From the NCBI RefSeq assembly GCF_902459555.1, contig NZ_CABPSM010000011.1, forward strand, positions 174,777 through 238,776: a stretch of 64,000 nt of DNA. Reading direction: 5' to 3'. The position numbers and the translations under genes are program-made. The stretch comes from Pandoraea horticolens (GTDB lineage Bacteria > Pseudomonadota > Gammaproteobacteria > Burkholderiales > Burkholderiaceae). Shown one piece after another: positions 17,763-27,050 of this stretch; position 1 is the stretch's first letter; every line of letters starts with the position of its first letter. The notes under the pieces are model-generated. The model had not been told where the DNA came from. It searched no databases and saw only the letters and a program-made list of their open reading frames with translations.

Positions 17763-18515
17763 ATGTTGGCTGGTTTATTCGCGGGACACGCGTGGGGCAT
17801 GATGCTGATCGCGGTTGTCGGGACAGCGGCGGGCATGGTGAGCGGCGTCGTCGGCACGGGGTCGTCGATGATGCTTCTGCCGGTGCTGGTCTACACGTAC
17901 GGCCCGAAGCAGGCGGTGCCGATCATGGCGGTCGCCGCCATCGTCGGGAATGTCTCGAAGGTGCTGGCCTGGTGGCGCGAGATCGACTGGCGCGCCGTGT
18001 TCGCGTACTCGTTGCCCGGCGCACCGGCCGCCGCGCTTGGCGCCCGCACCTTGTGGAGCCTGCCCGCAACGGTCGTGGATGTTGCGCTGGGCCTGTTCTT
18101 CATCGCCATAGTGCCGGCACGCCATTTTCTGCAACGGAATCAACGGCGGTTGGCCCTCTGGCAGTTGGCGGCTGCCGGCGCCATCATCGGTTTCCTCACG
18201 GGCATCGTGCTCTCCACCGGGCCGCTCAGCGTGCCGGCCTTCGTCGCGTATGGCTTGTCCGGCGGGGCATTCCTTGGTTCGGAATCGGCTAGTTCCGTGC
18301 TTATTTACGTCGCCAAAGTGCTGATGTTCTCGGACCTCGGCGCATTGCCGCCCGAGGCGTGGGCCAACGGGCTGATCGTCGGTTTGACGTTGATGCTGGG
18401 CACCGTTCTCGGCAAGCGCTTCGTGCTGGGCCTCACCCCAGCCGTCTTTCAGCGCTTGCTCGATACGATGCTCGTTGTCTCCGGCGGCGTGATGCTCAGC
18501 GCCGCATGGCGTTGA
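17763..18515 (+). CDS. TauE/SafE family sulfite/organosulfonate-type exporter
   Basis: 250-residue membrane protein with about eight hydrophobic segments, in the TauE/SafE (sulfite exporter) family. The Gly-rich repeats GMVSGVVGTGSS (N-half) and GFLTGIVLSTGPLS (C-half) are the duplicated family motif. ATG 17763 has GAGG 6 bases before it; upstream frame extension lacks membrane character. It is divergent from the LysR gene with a shared dyad, so it is probably LysR-controlled. The substrate could be sulfite, sulfoacetate or another small anion and is not decided by the sequence. Confidence 0.85.
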   Translation: MLAGLFAGHAWGMMLIAVVGTAAGMVSGVVGTGSSMMLLPVLVYTYGPKQAVPIMAVAAIVGNVSKVLAWWREIDWRAVFAYSLPGAPAAALGARTLWSLPATVVDVALGLFFIAIVPARHFLQRNQRRLALWQLAAAGAIIGFLTGIVLSTGPLSVPAFVAYGLSGGAFLGSESASSVLIYVAKVLMFSDLGALPPEAWANGLIVGLTLMLGTVLGKRFVLGLTPAVFQRLLDTMLVVSGGVMLSAAWR

Positions 18516-18518
18516 GGG

Positions 18519-19724
18519 TTATGCCCGCTCGCGCCGGGCGGCCACCAGGTTGACCCCTAACCCGATGACCATGGCGACGCCGCCCACGATGAACAGCAGC
18601 GAATAGTTGCCCGACGTCGCGGCGAACAGGAATGACAATCCGTAGGCAGCACCCGCCTGAAGCGTCGCGAAGCTGGTCGTCGCGGTGCTCCACGCTGCTT
18701 TCTGCGAAGCCGGATGATGAGCGAGCAGCTCGTTCACGCGTCCGAGCACCAGAGGCACGATCCCCGCCGTGAACGCGCCCATCACCATGCTGGAGACGAT
18801 CAGCGCAGGCATGCCGAGACCGAGCACCGGCAGCAGCACGGCGCAGAACTGCACGACATACGCAGTGCGCAACGCCCGTGCGAAGCCAATGCGATCGGCG
18901 AGATGTCCGACGAAGATCGGCCCGGCGATCGCGCCCAATCCGTACAGTACCCAATAGTTGGCCCCGGCATCGAGCCCCTTGCCCAAACCGCGCGCTACGT
19001 AGTCGACGAGGAAAATCATGTGCGGCACCAGCGCAACCGCATTCAGTGCGTATTCGATATAGAGCGAACGCAATGCGAGTGGGCTGGCTGGGCGGCGCCG
19101 CGCTTGCACAGTGGTACTGGCTGCGGCAGCGGGGGTACCGTCGGGCCAGCCGCGCCATGCCACGGCGGTGAGCACGAGCGAAACCACGCCAAGCCCAATC
19201 CATGCTTGGGCAAGGCCTTGTCGCAGCAATAGCGGCACGAGCGTGCCTGTTGCGGCGATGCCCAGCCCGAGGCCCGCGAAGATCGCGCCACTCACGATGC
19301 CGCGCCGCGACGGCGTAATGTGTGCCAGTACCGACGGCGCAGCGGTGACCATCAGCACTCCGCCTGAGAAACCCGATGCGAAGCGCCAGAGGAAGAACCA
19401 CAGGAACGAGACGGGCAAGGCGCACGCGAAGAAGGCGACGACCGCAAGCAGCATCATCGTGCGCAGGGTCGTGACGTTCGGCACGTGACGGGCGAGAACG
19501 CGCGCGCCCAGCGCACCGGCCAGATAGCCGCCGAGATTGGCGGCGCCGAGGTAGGCGGCCGTGGCGGGGGCGAACCAGTGGTTGCCGATGATCGCCGGCA
19601 GCAGGGCCGTGTACGCGAAGCGGGCAAAGCCAATACCGATGAGGCTGGCGCATGCGGCGCAGAGGGTAGCGCGCCAGGCGTTGAAGGGGGCAGACGTGCT
19701 GCCGCCGAGGACTGCATGGGACAT
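18519..19724 (-). CDS. MFS transporter, YbfB/YjiJ family
   Basis: 401-residue major facilitator protein with twelve predicted helices. The opening segment IGIGFARFAYTALLPAII is the hallmark of the YbfB/YjiJ group, whose substrates are mostly unknown. The start ATG is preceded by CCGGAG. It converges on the TauE-type gene with a 3-bp gap. A LysR gene lies upstream in the same direction (19906-20832) but is separated by 181 bp. A drug or metabolite export role is a family-level guess. Confidence 0.88.
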   Translation of the reverse strand: MSHAVLGGSTSAPFNAWRATLCAACASLIGIGFARFAYTALLPAIIGNHWFAPATAAYLGAANLGGYLAGALGARVLARHVPNVTTLRTMMLLAVVAFFACALPVSFLWFFLWRFASGFSGGVLMVTAAPSVLAHITPSRRGIVSGAIFAGLGLGIAATGTLVPLLLRQGLAQAWIGLGVVSLVLTAVAWRGWPDGTPAAAASTTVQARRRPASPLALRSLYIEYALNAVALVPHMIFLVDYVARGLGKGLDAGANYWVLYGLGAIAGPIFVGHLADRIGFARALRTAYVVQFCAVLLPVLGLGMPALIVSSMVMGAFTAGIVPLVLGRVNELLAHHPASQKAAWSTATTSFATLQAGAAYGLSFLFAATSGNYSLLFIVGGVAMVIGLGVNLVAARRERA

Positions 19725-19905
19725 GATGACTCCGGGGATACCGCGCCGCTCCCGGCTTAGTCAGGTGCGGCGTACAAAAAAGTGATGGAGTCAGTGTAGG
19801 TGGGTGCGGTGCGTCAGAGAACGAACACGCCTCGGAAGTCATTCTTCCATGCGGCGTAACAATGGCGGCTGCGCAATGTGGCAATCCCGCGCCGCGAAGC
19901 GTCGC

Positions 19906-20832
19906 TCAGCCCCCACTCGCCAGCTTGTGCACGTGCGAAAAGTGCTTGCGCAGACGGGGCACCGTGAAATCGACAAACGCTCGCACCTTGGGCACGGCCA
20001 GCCGTCCCTGCGGCGTGATGACGTGCACCGGCATGGGCGGATGTTCGAAATTCTGCAGCACGATGCGTAGCGCGCCTCGCCCCAGTTCTTCGACGATGTG
20101 ATACGTCAGCATGCGGGCCACGCCGTGTCCGGCGACGGCCGACGCAATCACGGTTCGAATCGAGTTGGCGATCAGGCGCGGCGTGAACTGCACGACCTGT
20201 GGCACCGAGCCACGTCCCGTGGCCGGAAAGCGCCACGAATCGATGCCGAAGTACGTCATGGAAACGATCTGGTGTTTCGAGAGATCGGCGGGCGTCTCGA
20301 TGGGGGCGTGGGTGGCCAGATAGTCCGGCGACGCGGCGATGATGCGCCGGACTTCGCCCACCGGCGTGGCGATCAGCGACGAGTCGGGCAAGTGCGCGAC
20401 CCGTACCGCGACGTCGACGCCTTCGTCGATCAGGTTCACGGGCAGGTCGCTCAATTGCAGACGGATGACGACGTCGGGGTAGCGCTCGATGAACGCGTCG
20501 GCGATCTCGCGCATGAACGTCTCGCCTGCAACGAGTGGTACCGACACAGTGAGCAGGCCGCGCGGGGCCGAACGTTCGCCGGCCGCAATCACGTCGGCCT
20601 CGTCCAGATCGAGCAGGATACGGCGGCATGCACTGGCATACCGCTCGCCAGCGGCACTCAGCTTGAGCGCACGAGTCGTGCGGTGGAGCAGGGCGGTGCC
20701 GGTGTGGGCTTCGAGATAGGCGATGGCGCGGCTGACGGCAGCGGCCGACCGGCCGAGGCGCCGGGCAGCACCGGCAAGGCTTCCTTCGTCGACGGTGGCG
20801 ACGAAGACTTTCATGGCGTCGATTCTGTCCAT
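19906..20832 (-). CDS. LysR family transcriptional regulator
   Basis: 308 residues. The HTH at about 1-65 (MDRIDAMKVFVATVDEGSLAGAARRLGRSAAAVSRAIAYLE, given in part) is of the subgroup that opens with MDRxxAMxVF. The substrate-binding domain follows from about residue 90. It may regulate either the MFS gene downstream or the divergent SnoaL-like gene (205 bp between starts). Confidence 0.9.
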   Translation of the reverse strand: MDRIDAMKVFVATVDEGSLAGAARRLGRSAAAVSRAIAYLEAHTGTALLHRTTRALKLSAAGERYASACRRILLDLDEADVIAAGERSAPRGLLTVSVPLVAGETFMREIADAFIERYPDVVIRLQLSDLPVNLIDEGVDVAVRVAHLPDSSLIATPVGEVRRIIAASPDYLATHAPIETPADLSKHQIVSMTYFGIDSWRFPATGRGSVPQVVQFTPRLIANSIRTVIASAVAGHGVARMLTYHIVEELGRGALRIVLQNFEHPPMPVHVITPQGRLAVPKVRAFVDFTVPRLRKHFSHVHKLASGG

Positions 20833-21037
20833 GAGCGAGGCAGAGTGAGGGGGGCCGCGGGCGAACCCCGGTAAGGCCGATGGGCAAGATTACCCTCAAA
20901 CCCGGCATTGCGGCGACAATGGCGTGCGGATTTCCTGCCGGAGCGGCTACGCTGGATTGACTGACCACGGTGAATCGTATGAACTGCTAAGCTGATCGTT
21001 CGCCAATGCAACGCAAACGCCATCACCCCCAAACATC

Positions 21038-21592
21038 ATGAAAACACCCGTCGCTTCGTGGCTTGCCATCGCCGCCACTGCCGCCGTCTCGGCCATCACG
21101 ACCCTCTCCGCTCACGCGGCCGATGGGATGCCGCCTGTGCCCGATGCCGCATTGTCGGCCGCCGGTGCCGAAGGATTGAGTGCTTCGGCCGGCGCGGCGT
21201 CCGCCGTGCCAGCGTCGCAAATGGCGGCCAACAAGCAGGTAGTGCTGGCGTTCTACGACGCGGGCCTCAATCGGAAGGATTTCGACGCGGCGCGACAGTA
21301 TCTCGGCGCGCAGTACATTCAGCACAATCCGAACGCGGCCGACGGTGTCGAGGGATTCGGCAAGTTTCTTGAGTTCCTGCGCAAGAATCAGCCGGACTCG
21401 CATAGCGATATCGTCCGGGCTTTCGCAGATGGCGATTACGTGATCCTTCACGTACGCAAAGTGCCCCATCCGGGAGACCTCCCCATCGCCATCGTCGACA
21501 TTTTCCGTCTGGACAAGGGCAAGATCGTCGAGCACTGGGATGTGTCGCAACAGGTGCCGGCCAAGACCGTCAGCGGCAACGCGATGTTCTGA
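21038..21592 (+). CDS. Exported SnoaL-like (NTF2-fold) protein
   Basis: 184 residues with a signal peptide (about 1-29, ending AHA-AD), then an Ala-rich linker and an NTF2/SnoaL-like fold from about residue 65 (VLAFYDAGLNRKDFDAARQYLG, YIQHNPNAADGVEGF, IVDIFRLDKGKIVEHWDVSQ). Proteins of this type occur as secreted small-molecule-binding or enolisation-type enzymes, and none has a certain activity. No strong ribosome site is visible. It is divergent from a LysR gene that may control it. Confidence 0.78.
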   Translation: MKTPVASWLAIAATAAVSAITTLSAHAADGMPPVPDAALSAAGAEGLSASAGAASAVPASQMAANKQVVLAFYDAGLNRKDFDAARQYLGAQYIQHNPNAADGVEGFGKFLEFLRKNQPDSHSDIVRAFADGDYVILHVRKVPHPGDLPIAIVDIFRLDKGKIVEHWDVSQQVPAKTVSGNAMF

Positions 21593-21912
21593 TCGGGCTG
21601 CTGTCGTTCGTGTCTGCCGCGCGAGAGAACAACGGCTTGCCGCATTCCGGATAGGCCGCCTCGTGTTCGCTTGTGAGCCCTGATATACGATATTTGCGTC
21701 GTTTTGGTGCAGGCACTCGGCGGTGAACGGCCTTGCTGGGCGGGCGTTTGCGGGCGCATCGACGATTTCATCGCGCGAACGCTCAAGTTTCGCCAAAAGC
21801 ACTCGTTAAGTCTCGTCAGAGGTACCGAGAGAGACAGTGACCTGCTGCGCGTGCCGGCAAGCAGGTTAAAAATTACGATCTGCAAGACGACCCGCTCAAC
21901 GCGCACAAGGCC
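21593..21912 (+). other. 320-bp gene-free leader before the chemoreceptor
   Basis: Holds no credible gene. It includes a sigma-28-like promoter at 21783-21809 (listed separately) and an AT-richer stretch just upstream of the chemoreceptor start. No terminator with a T-run was seen after the SnoaL-like gene. Confidence 0.55.
21783..21809 (+). promoter_or_regulatory. Probable sigma-28 (FliA) promoter
   Basis: TCAAGTTT, 11 bases, then CTCGTTAA. The consensus is TAAAGTTT-N11-GCCGATAA: 7 of 8 bases match in the -35 box, 5 of 8 in the -10 box, and the spacing is exact. It lies about 104 bp before a chemoreceptor gene, the usual place for a late flagellar promoter. Confidence 0.55.
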
Positions 21913-23577
21913 ATGTTCAAGAATCTGAGTATCAGCAAACGGCTCGCTGCCGCCTTTACCATCAATGTGGTCATGCTGTCGATCGTGGCCGTGGTTGCCG
22001 TGACGAAAATGGCGACGATGGATACGAACACCCAAATCATCGTTTCCGATCTGAACAACAAGATTCTCGAATTTCACGGGCTGAAGGATCGGGCGGCGAG
22101 CATCGCTGTGGTTCTGCGCGATATCGTGATGTCGGAAGACGCGTCGCAGCTCGATGCGCGTCTGGCCAGGATCGACGAGTTGAACGCCGCCAATCTCAAG
22201 AGCATCTCCGGCATGGCGACGATTTTCTACACCGAGAAGGGCAAGGCGCTGTACCGCACGCTGGCCGAAGCCAGCGCCGAATACGGGAAACAGATCGACA
22301 ACATCAAGGGTCTTGTGCGCAGCGGTAACTACGCACAGGCGAAGACCGAACTGCTAGGGCCGGCGCAGAAGGCGCAGTCCGCGTTCTTCTCGCCGCTGGA
22401 CGGTCTCATGGGCGTTGGCAAGGCCGTGAGCGCCAAGGAGGCCGCCGATGCGAATGACGCCTACATCTCTGCGCGGCTGTGGCTGCTTGTTGCTCTGGTC
22501 GCCTCTGTCGTCATCTCCGTGGTGTCGGGTGTGGCCATCGTTCGATCGGTCACGCGCCCGGTGCGTGCTGCGGCGCAAGGGGCGACAGCGCTCGCCCACG
22601 GCGATCTGACCCATCGGGTGAACGCTGAGCACGCCGACGAGATCGGCCAGATGGCGAACGCGCTCGACACGGCTGTGGAACAACTGGCGCATCTGGTGCG
22701 CAACATTCAAGGCGCATCGGGCGCCATCGACCATGCCGCGCGCGAGATTGCGCAGGGCAACACCGATTTGTCGCAGCGAACGGAGGAGCAGGCGGCATCG
22801 CTGGAAGAGACGGCCGCGTCGATGGAAGAACTGACGTCGACCGTGCGTCAGAACGTCGAACATGCGATGCAGGCGCGCCGTTTGTCGCAGGAAGCGTCGG
22901 GCGTCGCCGATGCCGGGGCGCAGAGCGTGCGTGCGGTCGTCGAGACGATGCAGGCGATGGCCAGCGCCTCGGCCCGCATGAGCGACATGATCAAGGCGAT
23001 CGAGGGTATTGCATTCCAGACCAATATTCTGGCGCTCAACGCAGCCGTGGAAGCTGCGCGCGCGGGCGAGCAGGGCCGGGGGTTCGCGGTGGTGGCCGGT
23101 GAAGTGCGCACGCTCGCGCAACGCTCCGCCGGCACGGCCAAGGACATTCGCGAACTGATTGCGACGTCCATCCAGCAGGTCGAGGACGGCACCTCGCGTG
23201 TGGAGGTCGCCGGTCGCACGATGGATCAGATCGTGGTGTCGGTGCGGCGCGTGAACGAGTTGATCGCCGAGATCGCCGCAGCGAGCGACGAACAGGCGCG
23301 CGGCATCGAGCAAGTCAATCAGGCCGTCACCCAGATGGACCAGGTGACGCAGCAGAACGCCGCGCTCGTGGAAGAGGCGGCGGCTGCGGCGGAACACATG
23401 CGCCAGCAGGCCGCCGATCTGGTCGGGCAGACCGCGAAGTTCCGGGTGGACGGTGGCGGCAGCTCGCCGCTCGACGCGATGCAACAAGCACCGATGCTCG
23501 CGGCATTGGCCGGTACGCTGTCGAATGCCGGCAATGCGCTGACGGCACAGCGGCGAGGGCAGCGCGCGGCGGCCTGA
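21913..23577 (+). CDS. Methyl-accepting chemotaxis protein
   Basis: 554-residue membrane chemoreceptor. Helix 1 lies near residues 10-30, then a periplasmic four-helix-bundle-type sensor, helix 2 near 190-212, a HAMP domain (about 212-265) and the cytoplasmic signalling domain. The hairpin tip is the highly conserved [20 protein letters not shown] segment around 360-385, which binds CheA and CheW. There is no C-terminal NWETF-like pentapeptide. The ligand is unknown. Expression is probably flagellar-type (sigma-28 promoter upstream). Confidence 0.93.
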   Translation: MFKNLSISKRLAAAFTINVVMLSIVAVVAVTKMATMDTNTQIIVSDLNNKILEFHGLKDRAASIAVVLRDIVMSEDASQLDARLARIDELNAANLKSISGMATIFYTEKGKALYRTLAEASAEYGKQIDNIKGLVRSGNYAQAKTELLGPAQKAQSAFFSPLDGLMGVGKAVSAKEAADANDAYISARLWLLVALVASVVISVVSGVAIVRSVTRPVRAAAQGATALAHGDLTHRVNAEHADEIGQMANALDTAVEQLAHLVRNIQGASGAIDHAAREIAQGNTDLSQRTEEQAASLEETAASMEELTSTVRQNVEHAMQARRLSQEASGVADAGAQSVRAVVETMQAMASASARMSDMIKAIEGIAFQTNILALNAAVEAARAGEQGRGFAVVAGEVRTLAQRSAGTAKDIRELIATSIQQVEDGTSRVEVAGRTMDQIVVSVRRVNELIAEIAAASDEQARGIEQVNQAVTQMDQVTQQNAALVEEAAAAAEHMRQQAADLVGQTAKFRVDGGGSSPLDAMQQAPMLAALAGTLSNAGNALTAQRRGQRAAA

Positions 23578-23632
23578 CGTCCCGCGGTTCGCCCAGCGGC
23601 ACACCGAGCCTGTCACCCCCCGCTTGTCACAC

Positions 23633-23656
23633 CTCAGGCGGCGTTGGCCGCCTGAG
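23633..23656. terminator. Hairpin between chemoreceptor and aldolase genes
   Basis: 10-bp perfect arms CTCAGGCGGC / GCCGCCTGAG with loop GTTG. It spans the last codons of the convergent DapA-family gene and lies 56 bp after the chemoreceptor stop. There is no T-run. Confidence 0.4.
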
Positions 23657-24587
23657 CGCCGAACGCGGCGTCGACGGCGGCAATCGCCTCCACCAACTGT
23701 TGCGCCAACGCTGGCGACGCGCTCGTCATCGGTAGTCGCAATACGTCCATCAGCAGACCTTCGCGGGCGAGCCACGCCTTGACCGGGCCCGGATTCGCTT
23801 CAGCGAACAGCAACTTCACCACTGGCATGAGCGCGTGGAAGAGCGAGCGGGCCACATCGAGCTGCTGCGTTTGCACCGCACGGTACAAGGCCGAAAAATG
23901 CGCCGGCCGGCAATGCGACGATGCGATGATCGCGCCGTGTCCGCCCATCGTCAGCGTGGACAACAACTGATGATCCTCGCCTGCAAGGACGGACAAGCGG
24001 CCGTCGGCGATGAGCGCTTGCGTGGTGTGGGCGTTGCCTCCGCAATCCTTGATCGCACAAATGTTGCCGTGGCCCGCGAGCGTGAGCAATGTCTCAAGCG
24101 TGAGCGTTGCACCGGTGCGATAGGGAATGTCGTACAGCACGAGCGGCGCACGCGAACGGTCCGCCAGCGTCTGGAACCAGTCGACAAGTCCTGCCTGGGC
24201 CGGCCGTATGTAATACGGCGCAGGCGTCAATACGCCCGCGAGGGGCAGCGCATTGAAGGCATCCATGCGGGCTAGCGTATGGCCGAGATGATTGCCCGCG
24301 AGCCCTGCAATCACGGGCAAATCACCGGCCTGCGTCAATACGGTGTCGAACACGGCAAGCTGTTCGGCGTGATCGAGGGCCGCCGCCTCGCCCGTCGTGC
24401 CGCAAATCACGAAGCCGGCAATGCCCGAGCGGCGGTAATGCGCGACGAGCCTGCGTAACGCGGCGTGATCGACCGGCGTATCTGCGCCGTTGCGCAGGAA
24501 CGGTGTGACGAGCGGTAGCCAGATGCCGCGAAATGCCGGCGAACCGGGCGAGGCCATCGATGGGGTTTGGGATTGCGCGACTTGCAT
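23634..24587 (-). CDS. DapA family (dihydrodipicolinate synthase-like) lyase
   Basis: 317-residue TIM-barrel class I aldolase. It has the GTTGE motif (ICGTTGEAAAL, near 63-73), the tyrosine segment LYDIPYRTG and the Schiff-base lysine in CAIKDCGG. The divergence from housekeeping DapA and the N-terminal extension suggest a catabolic pyruvate-dependent lyase or a paralogue; the aldehyde partner cannot be told. ATG 24587 has a GGGAG site. It is monocistronic. A large dyad lies about 170 bp upstream (24761-24802). Confidence 0.8.
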   Translation of the reverse strand: MQVAQSQTPSMASPGSPAFRGIWLPLVTPFLRNGADTPVDHAALRRLVAHYRRSGIAGFVICGTTGEAAALDHAEQLAVFDTVLTQAGDLPVIAGLAGNHLGHTLARMDAFNALPLAGVLTPAPYYIRPAQAGLVDWFQTLADRSRAPLVLYDIPYRTGATLTLETLLTLAGHGNICAIKDCGGNAHTTQALIADGRLSVLAGEDHQLLSTLTMGGHGAIIASSHCRPAHFSALYRAVQTQQLDVARSLFHALMPVVKLLFAEANPGPVKAWLAREGLLMDVLRLPMTSASPALAQQLVEAIAAVDAAFGAQAANAA

Positions 24588-25097
24588 GAGTGTCTCCCTG
24601 GACGGTACGAATGCAACGAACGTGTGATGACCTGTACGGAAACCGTTCAGCCGGGCGATGCGGAGAGTCAGGCGAGTGGGAACTTCGGGGCAGGCGGGCC
24701 GGGTGACGCTAGGTGGCGCTACGCATGGGGCAGAACTGCCGGGTTCACGTGGCTATTCCGTCGCTCAACTGACGGAACAGCACGCTCCGGTCAGTTGAGC
24801 GACTGTTTTTTGCTTTTGACGAACGCACCCCGCTGTTCCATCGGGACAACGCGCAAGCTTTGCGAGAGGCGGGCACTGAAATTCGTCATGTGGTGACTCT
24901 AAACGCTATGCGCGGGTGACGTCAAGCGCGTTGACCGAAAGCGCGTGAGTCGCAGGCGTGATCCGTTGCGCCGGTGAAGCCGAGCGGGTCGGTATTTCAT
25001 CGATAGCCGTGGTTCATTGCGCGATAACCATCTATCAGTAAAAAAACGATGATGTAAAGCCACTTAATTCGTTATCCAATATATTTAACGGGGGACG
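24588..25097. other. 510-bp gene-free region with structured element
   Basis: No convincing gene on either strand. It contains the long dyad plus T-run at 24761-24817 and an AT-rich stretch at about 25030-25090 just before the diguanylate cyclase relic. The segment upstream of the dyad is GC-rich with self-complementary patches and might be a small RNA gene. Confidence 0.5.
24761..24817 (+). terminator. Strong intrinsic-terminator-like hairpin with no upstream gene
   Basis: TCGCTCAACTGAC (24761-24773) and GTCAGTTGAGCGA (24790-24802) are perfectly complementary over 13 bp. The stem can extend by GGA/TCC past a one-base bulge, leaving a 9-base loop. TGTTTTTTGCTTTT follows on the plus strand. 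No plus-strand gene ends here, so it may close a small RNA. On the minus strand it could be an operator for the DapA-family gene. Confidence 0.6.
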
Positions 25098-25827
25098 GTG
25101 AGGCGCGATGGGGAACGGCGAGCGTGCCGACCGTTGTTGCCGACCGCGACCATGGCCGAAAACGCCTCGTGGTACGACCACCACGGGGCTGTTCCCGTGG
25201 TTGCCAATATGTTGGGGCATCCGCGCATCGGTTTCGAGAATCGCTATATTCACAAGGACGGTCATTACGTCCACATCATGTGGTCCGCCCGCTGGTCCGG
25301 GGAACATGGGCTGCGCATCGACGCGGCGGATGTCCGCTCTCTTTGCAAGGCCGTTCACGACACGCTCTCCACGCTGTTCCCCAGCCAGCGAGGCCGTGCG
25401 CAACGCACCAACGGCAAGCTGGCGCCGCTCTTCGCCGACATCGATGCGTTCAAGGGGGGGGAACGACAGCCTTGGTCACGCGACAGGCGATCTGGTGTTC
25501 AAGGAGATTGGCCGTCGCATGAAGGCGGGGGTGACGGAGGGCGGCTTTGTGGCGCGTCATTCCAGCGACGAATTCGTCGCCATCGTTCAGGACACCGAGA
25601 TCGCCGAGCGGATCGACTTTGCCGTGGCGCGTCTGTGCTCGGAGATAGAGCAGGCCGTCTCGGTGAACGACGCGAGCCTGGCCGTGCGTGTGAGCGTCGG
25701 TGTCGCGGTTTTCCCCGACGACGGCGAATCGATGAGCGAACTCATCCGCGTTGCCGATCAGCGCATGTATGCGAACAAATCCGAGCGTAAGTCGGGAGGG
25801 GCCAGCTTTCTGGAGCGTCTGATGTGA
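25098..25827 (+). pseudogene. Degraded PAS-GGDEF diguanylate cyclase
   Basis: The first part (about 25152-25453) reads as the end of a PAS domain (FENRYIHKDGHYVHIMWS) and then LFADIDAFK, the start of a GGDEF domain. After a run of eight G (25454-25461) the match continues in the next frame with NDSLGHATGDLVFKEIGRRM to the end of the domain (DQRMYANKSERK). Removing one G restores the frame. The catalytic GGDEF motif reads SSDEF. About 20 residues are missing between HDTLSTL and LFADID, and the 5' end is truncated. Inactive as a cyclase in any case. Confidence 0.8.
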
Positions 25828-25836
25828 GGCGCGCCG

Positions 25837-25860
25837 TGAAGCATGCTCTGAAGCATGCTC
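25837..25860. repeat. 12-bp tandem duplication
   Basis: TGAAGCATGCTC occurs twice head to tail. Each copy contains the palindrome AGCATGCT, so the two can also pair as an 8-bp hairpin with loop CTGA. It separates the cyclase relic from the convergent FRG-domain gene and includes the start of that gene's stop codon. Confidence 0.7.
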
Positions 25861-26644
25861 ACCCGAGTGTCTGCGTCGGCCAGACCATTTCGATTTCGAC
25901 GGCAATCGAGCGCGCCAGGCCGTCGAGATCCGGAAACAGCGACGCGTTCGTCACGTTCATCCGGTAAAGCCATTTCATCGCGTCAGCACGCAGCGCGGCG
26001 GGCAACACGATCTTGCGCAGCAGCGGCTCTTCGCTCTCGTAGCCGTCGAGAATGCGATGCAGCGGCCGGTCGATCACGCCCGGCACCACAAACGTTCCCG
26101 ATTGCGCGATCAGGCGGCCGTCCATCTCTTCCGGCTCGCCGAACCAGACCACTTCGTTGTCGTTGCCGAGGAAGTACTTTTCCATGTTCCCCTTGACGCG
26201 CGGATCGATCGTATCGCGGGTCAGCCACGGCGCATGACGCGGGCGGGCGCGGTCGTCGTACAGGGCGGGGGTGTTGAGGGCGAAGATGGCCGAATCGCTG
26301 GTCGCGCGCTCCAGCGAGAAGAAAGCCGCGACGAAGGGCGATTTGGTGAAGTCCAGCAAACGCGTGGGCGCGCCATGGTGCTGCATCAACCCGAGGCAGC
26401 GCAGGTCGTCGTGCAACAGCTCGGGCCACGGCACATGGTTATGCGCCTTGCGCCGGAAGATGCGGATGGCGCGTGCCTCGCGACTGCGCCACTGCTCCTT
26501 GTCCGCCACATAGGCGTGCAGATACCGCGAGAGCGAGCTTTGCAGATGCCAGCGCGCATCCTGCTGCCCGCGAAAGGCCCAACCTTCGAAGCGGGAGGAC
26601 AATTCCATGAAATCCTTCCAGCTTTCGACGACGGTGGTGTCCAT
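25859..26644 (-). CDS. FRG domain-containing protein
   Basis: 261 residues from ATG 26644, which has GAGG upstream; an in-frame extension of up to 20 residues is possible. The FRG domain runs over roughly residues 5-130: WAFRGQQDARWHLQSSL, EARAIRIFRRKAH, then GLMQHHGAPTRLLDFTKSP and FFSLE. The rest (150-261) is unassigned. FRG proteins have no settled biochemical role and are common in mobile or defence-linked gene sets. Here it lies between two gene relics (cyclase and MerR), which suggests it was inserted. Confidence 0.82.
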   Translation of the reverse strand: MDTTVVESWKDFMELSSRFEGWAFRGQQDARWHLQSSLSRYLHAYVADKEQWRSREARAIRIFRRKAHNHVPWPELLHDDLRCLGLMQHHGAPTRLLDFTKSPFVAAFFSLERATSDSAIFALNTPALYDDRARPRHAPWLTRDTIDPRVKGNMEKYFLGNDNEVVWFGEPEEMDGRLIAQSGTFVVPGVIDRPLHRILDGYESEEPLLRKIVLPAALRADAMKWLYRMNVTNASLFPDLDGLARSIAVEIEMVWPTQTLG

Positions 26645-26754
26645 AGTGAGCGAAATCCTCGAGTTGGCGTGCAACGCCGCCATGACATTTTGTGAGCACG
26701 CCAAGGCACCGCAAGCGATGCATGGCGTCGGTCACTATAGTACGGCCTCTGTGA

Positions 26755-27050
26755 CAGCTCAAGCGCGTGCAGCGCCGTCAGTACGATGCGTCGGTCTTGC
26801 CGGCATTGGCGCTGATCGCGCTCGGCGGTGCGGCCGGATTTTCGTTGGACGACATTGCCGGGATGCTGCTGCAGCAAGGTAAGGCGAACATCAACCGGGT
26901 GCGGCTGACGGCAAAAGCGGATGACCTCGACAGAACCATCCGGCAACTGAGTGCTCTGCGCGACGAATTGCGTCACGCGATGGTTTGCCCCGCGCCCGAG
27001 CATCGGCGTGGCCGCAGTTTCAGCGCCTCATGCGGCTTACGAGTGCGAAA
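26755..27050 (+). pseudogene. MerR family regulator remnant
   Basis: The frame from 26755 opens with QRRQYDASVLPALALIALGGAAGFSLDDIA (in part) and continues to LSALRDELRHAMVCPAPEH. This is the middle and dimerisation helix of a MerR regulator of the subgroup with that core. The N-terminal HTH half is absent; a stop lies at 26752. The C-terminal tail resumes in another frame as WPQFQRLMR (about 27010-27036), so there is also a frameshift near 27000. No start codon with a ribosome site. Confidence 0.7.

Noticed and set aside
18496..19884. 462-codon minus-strand frame overlapping the YbfB/YjiJ transporter in another frame
   Set aside because: Arg/Cys/His-rich out-of-frame shadow; the transporter frame shows helices and the family signature.
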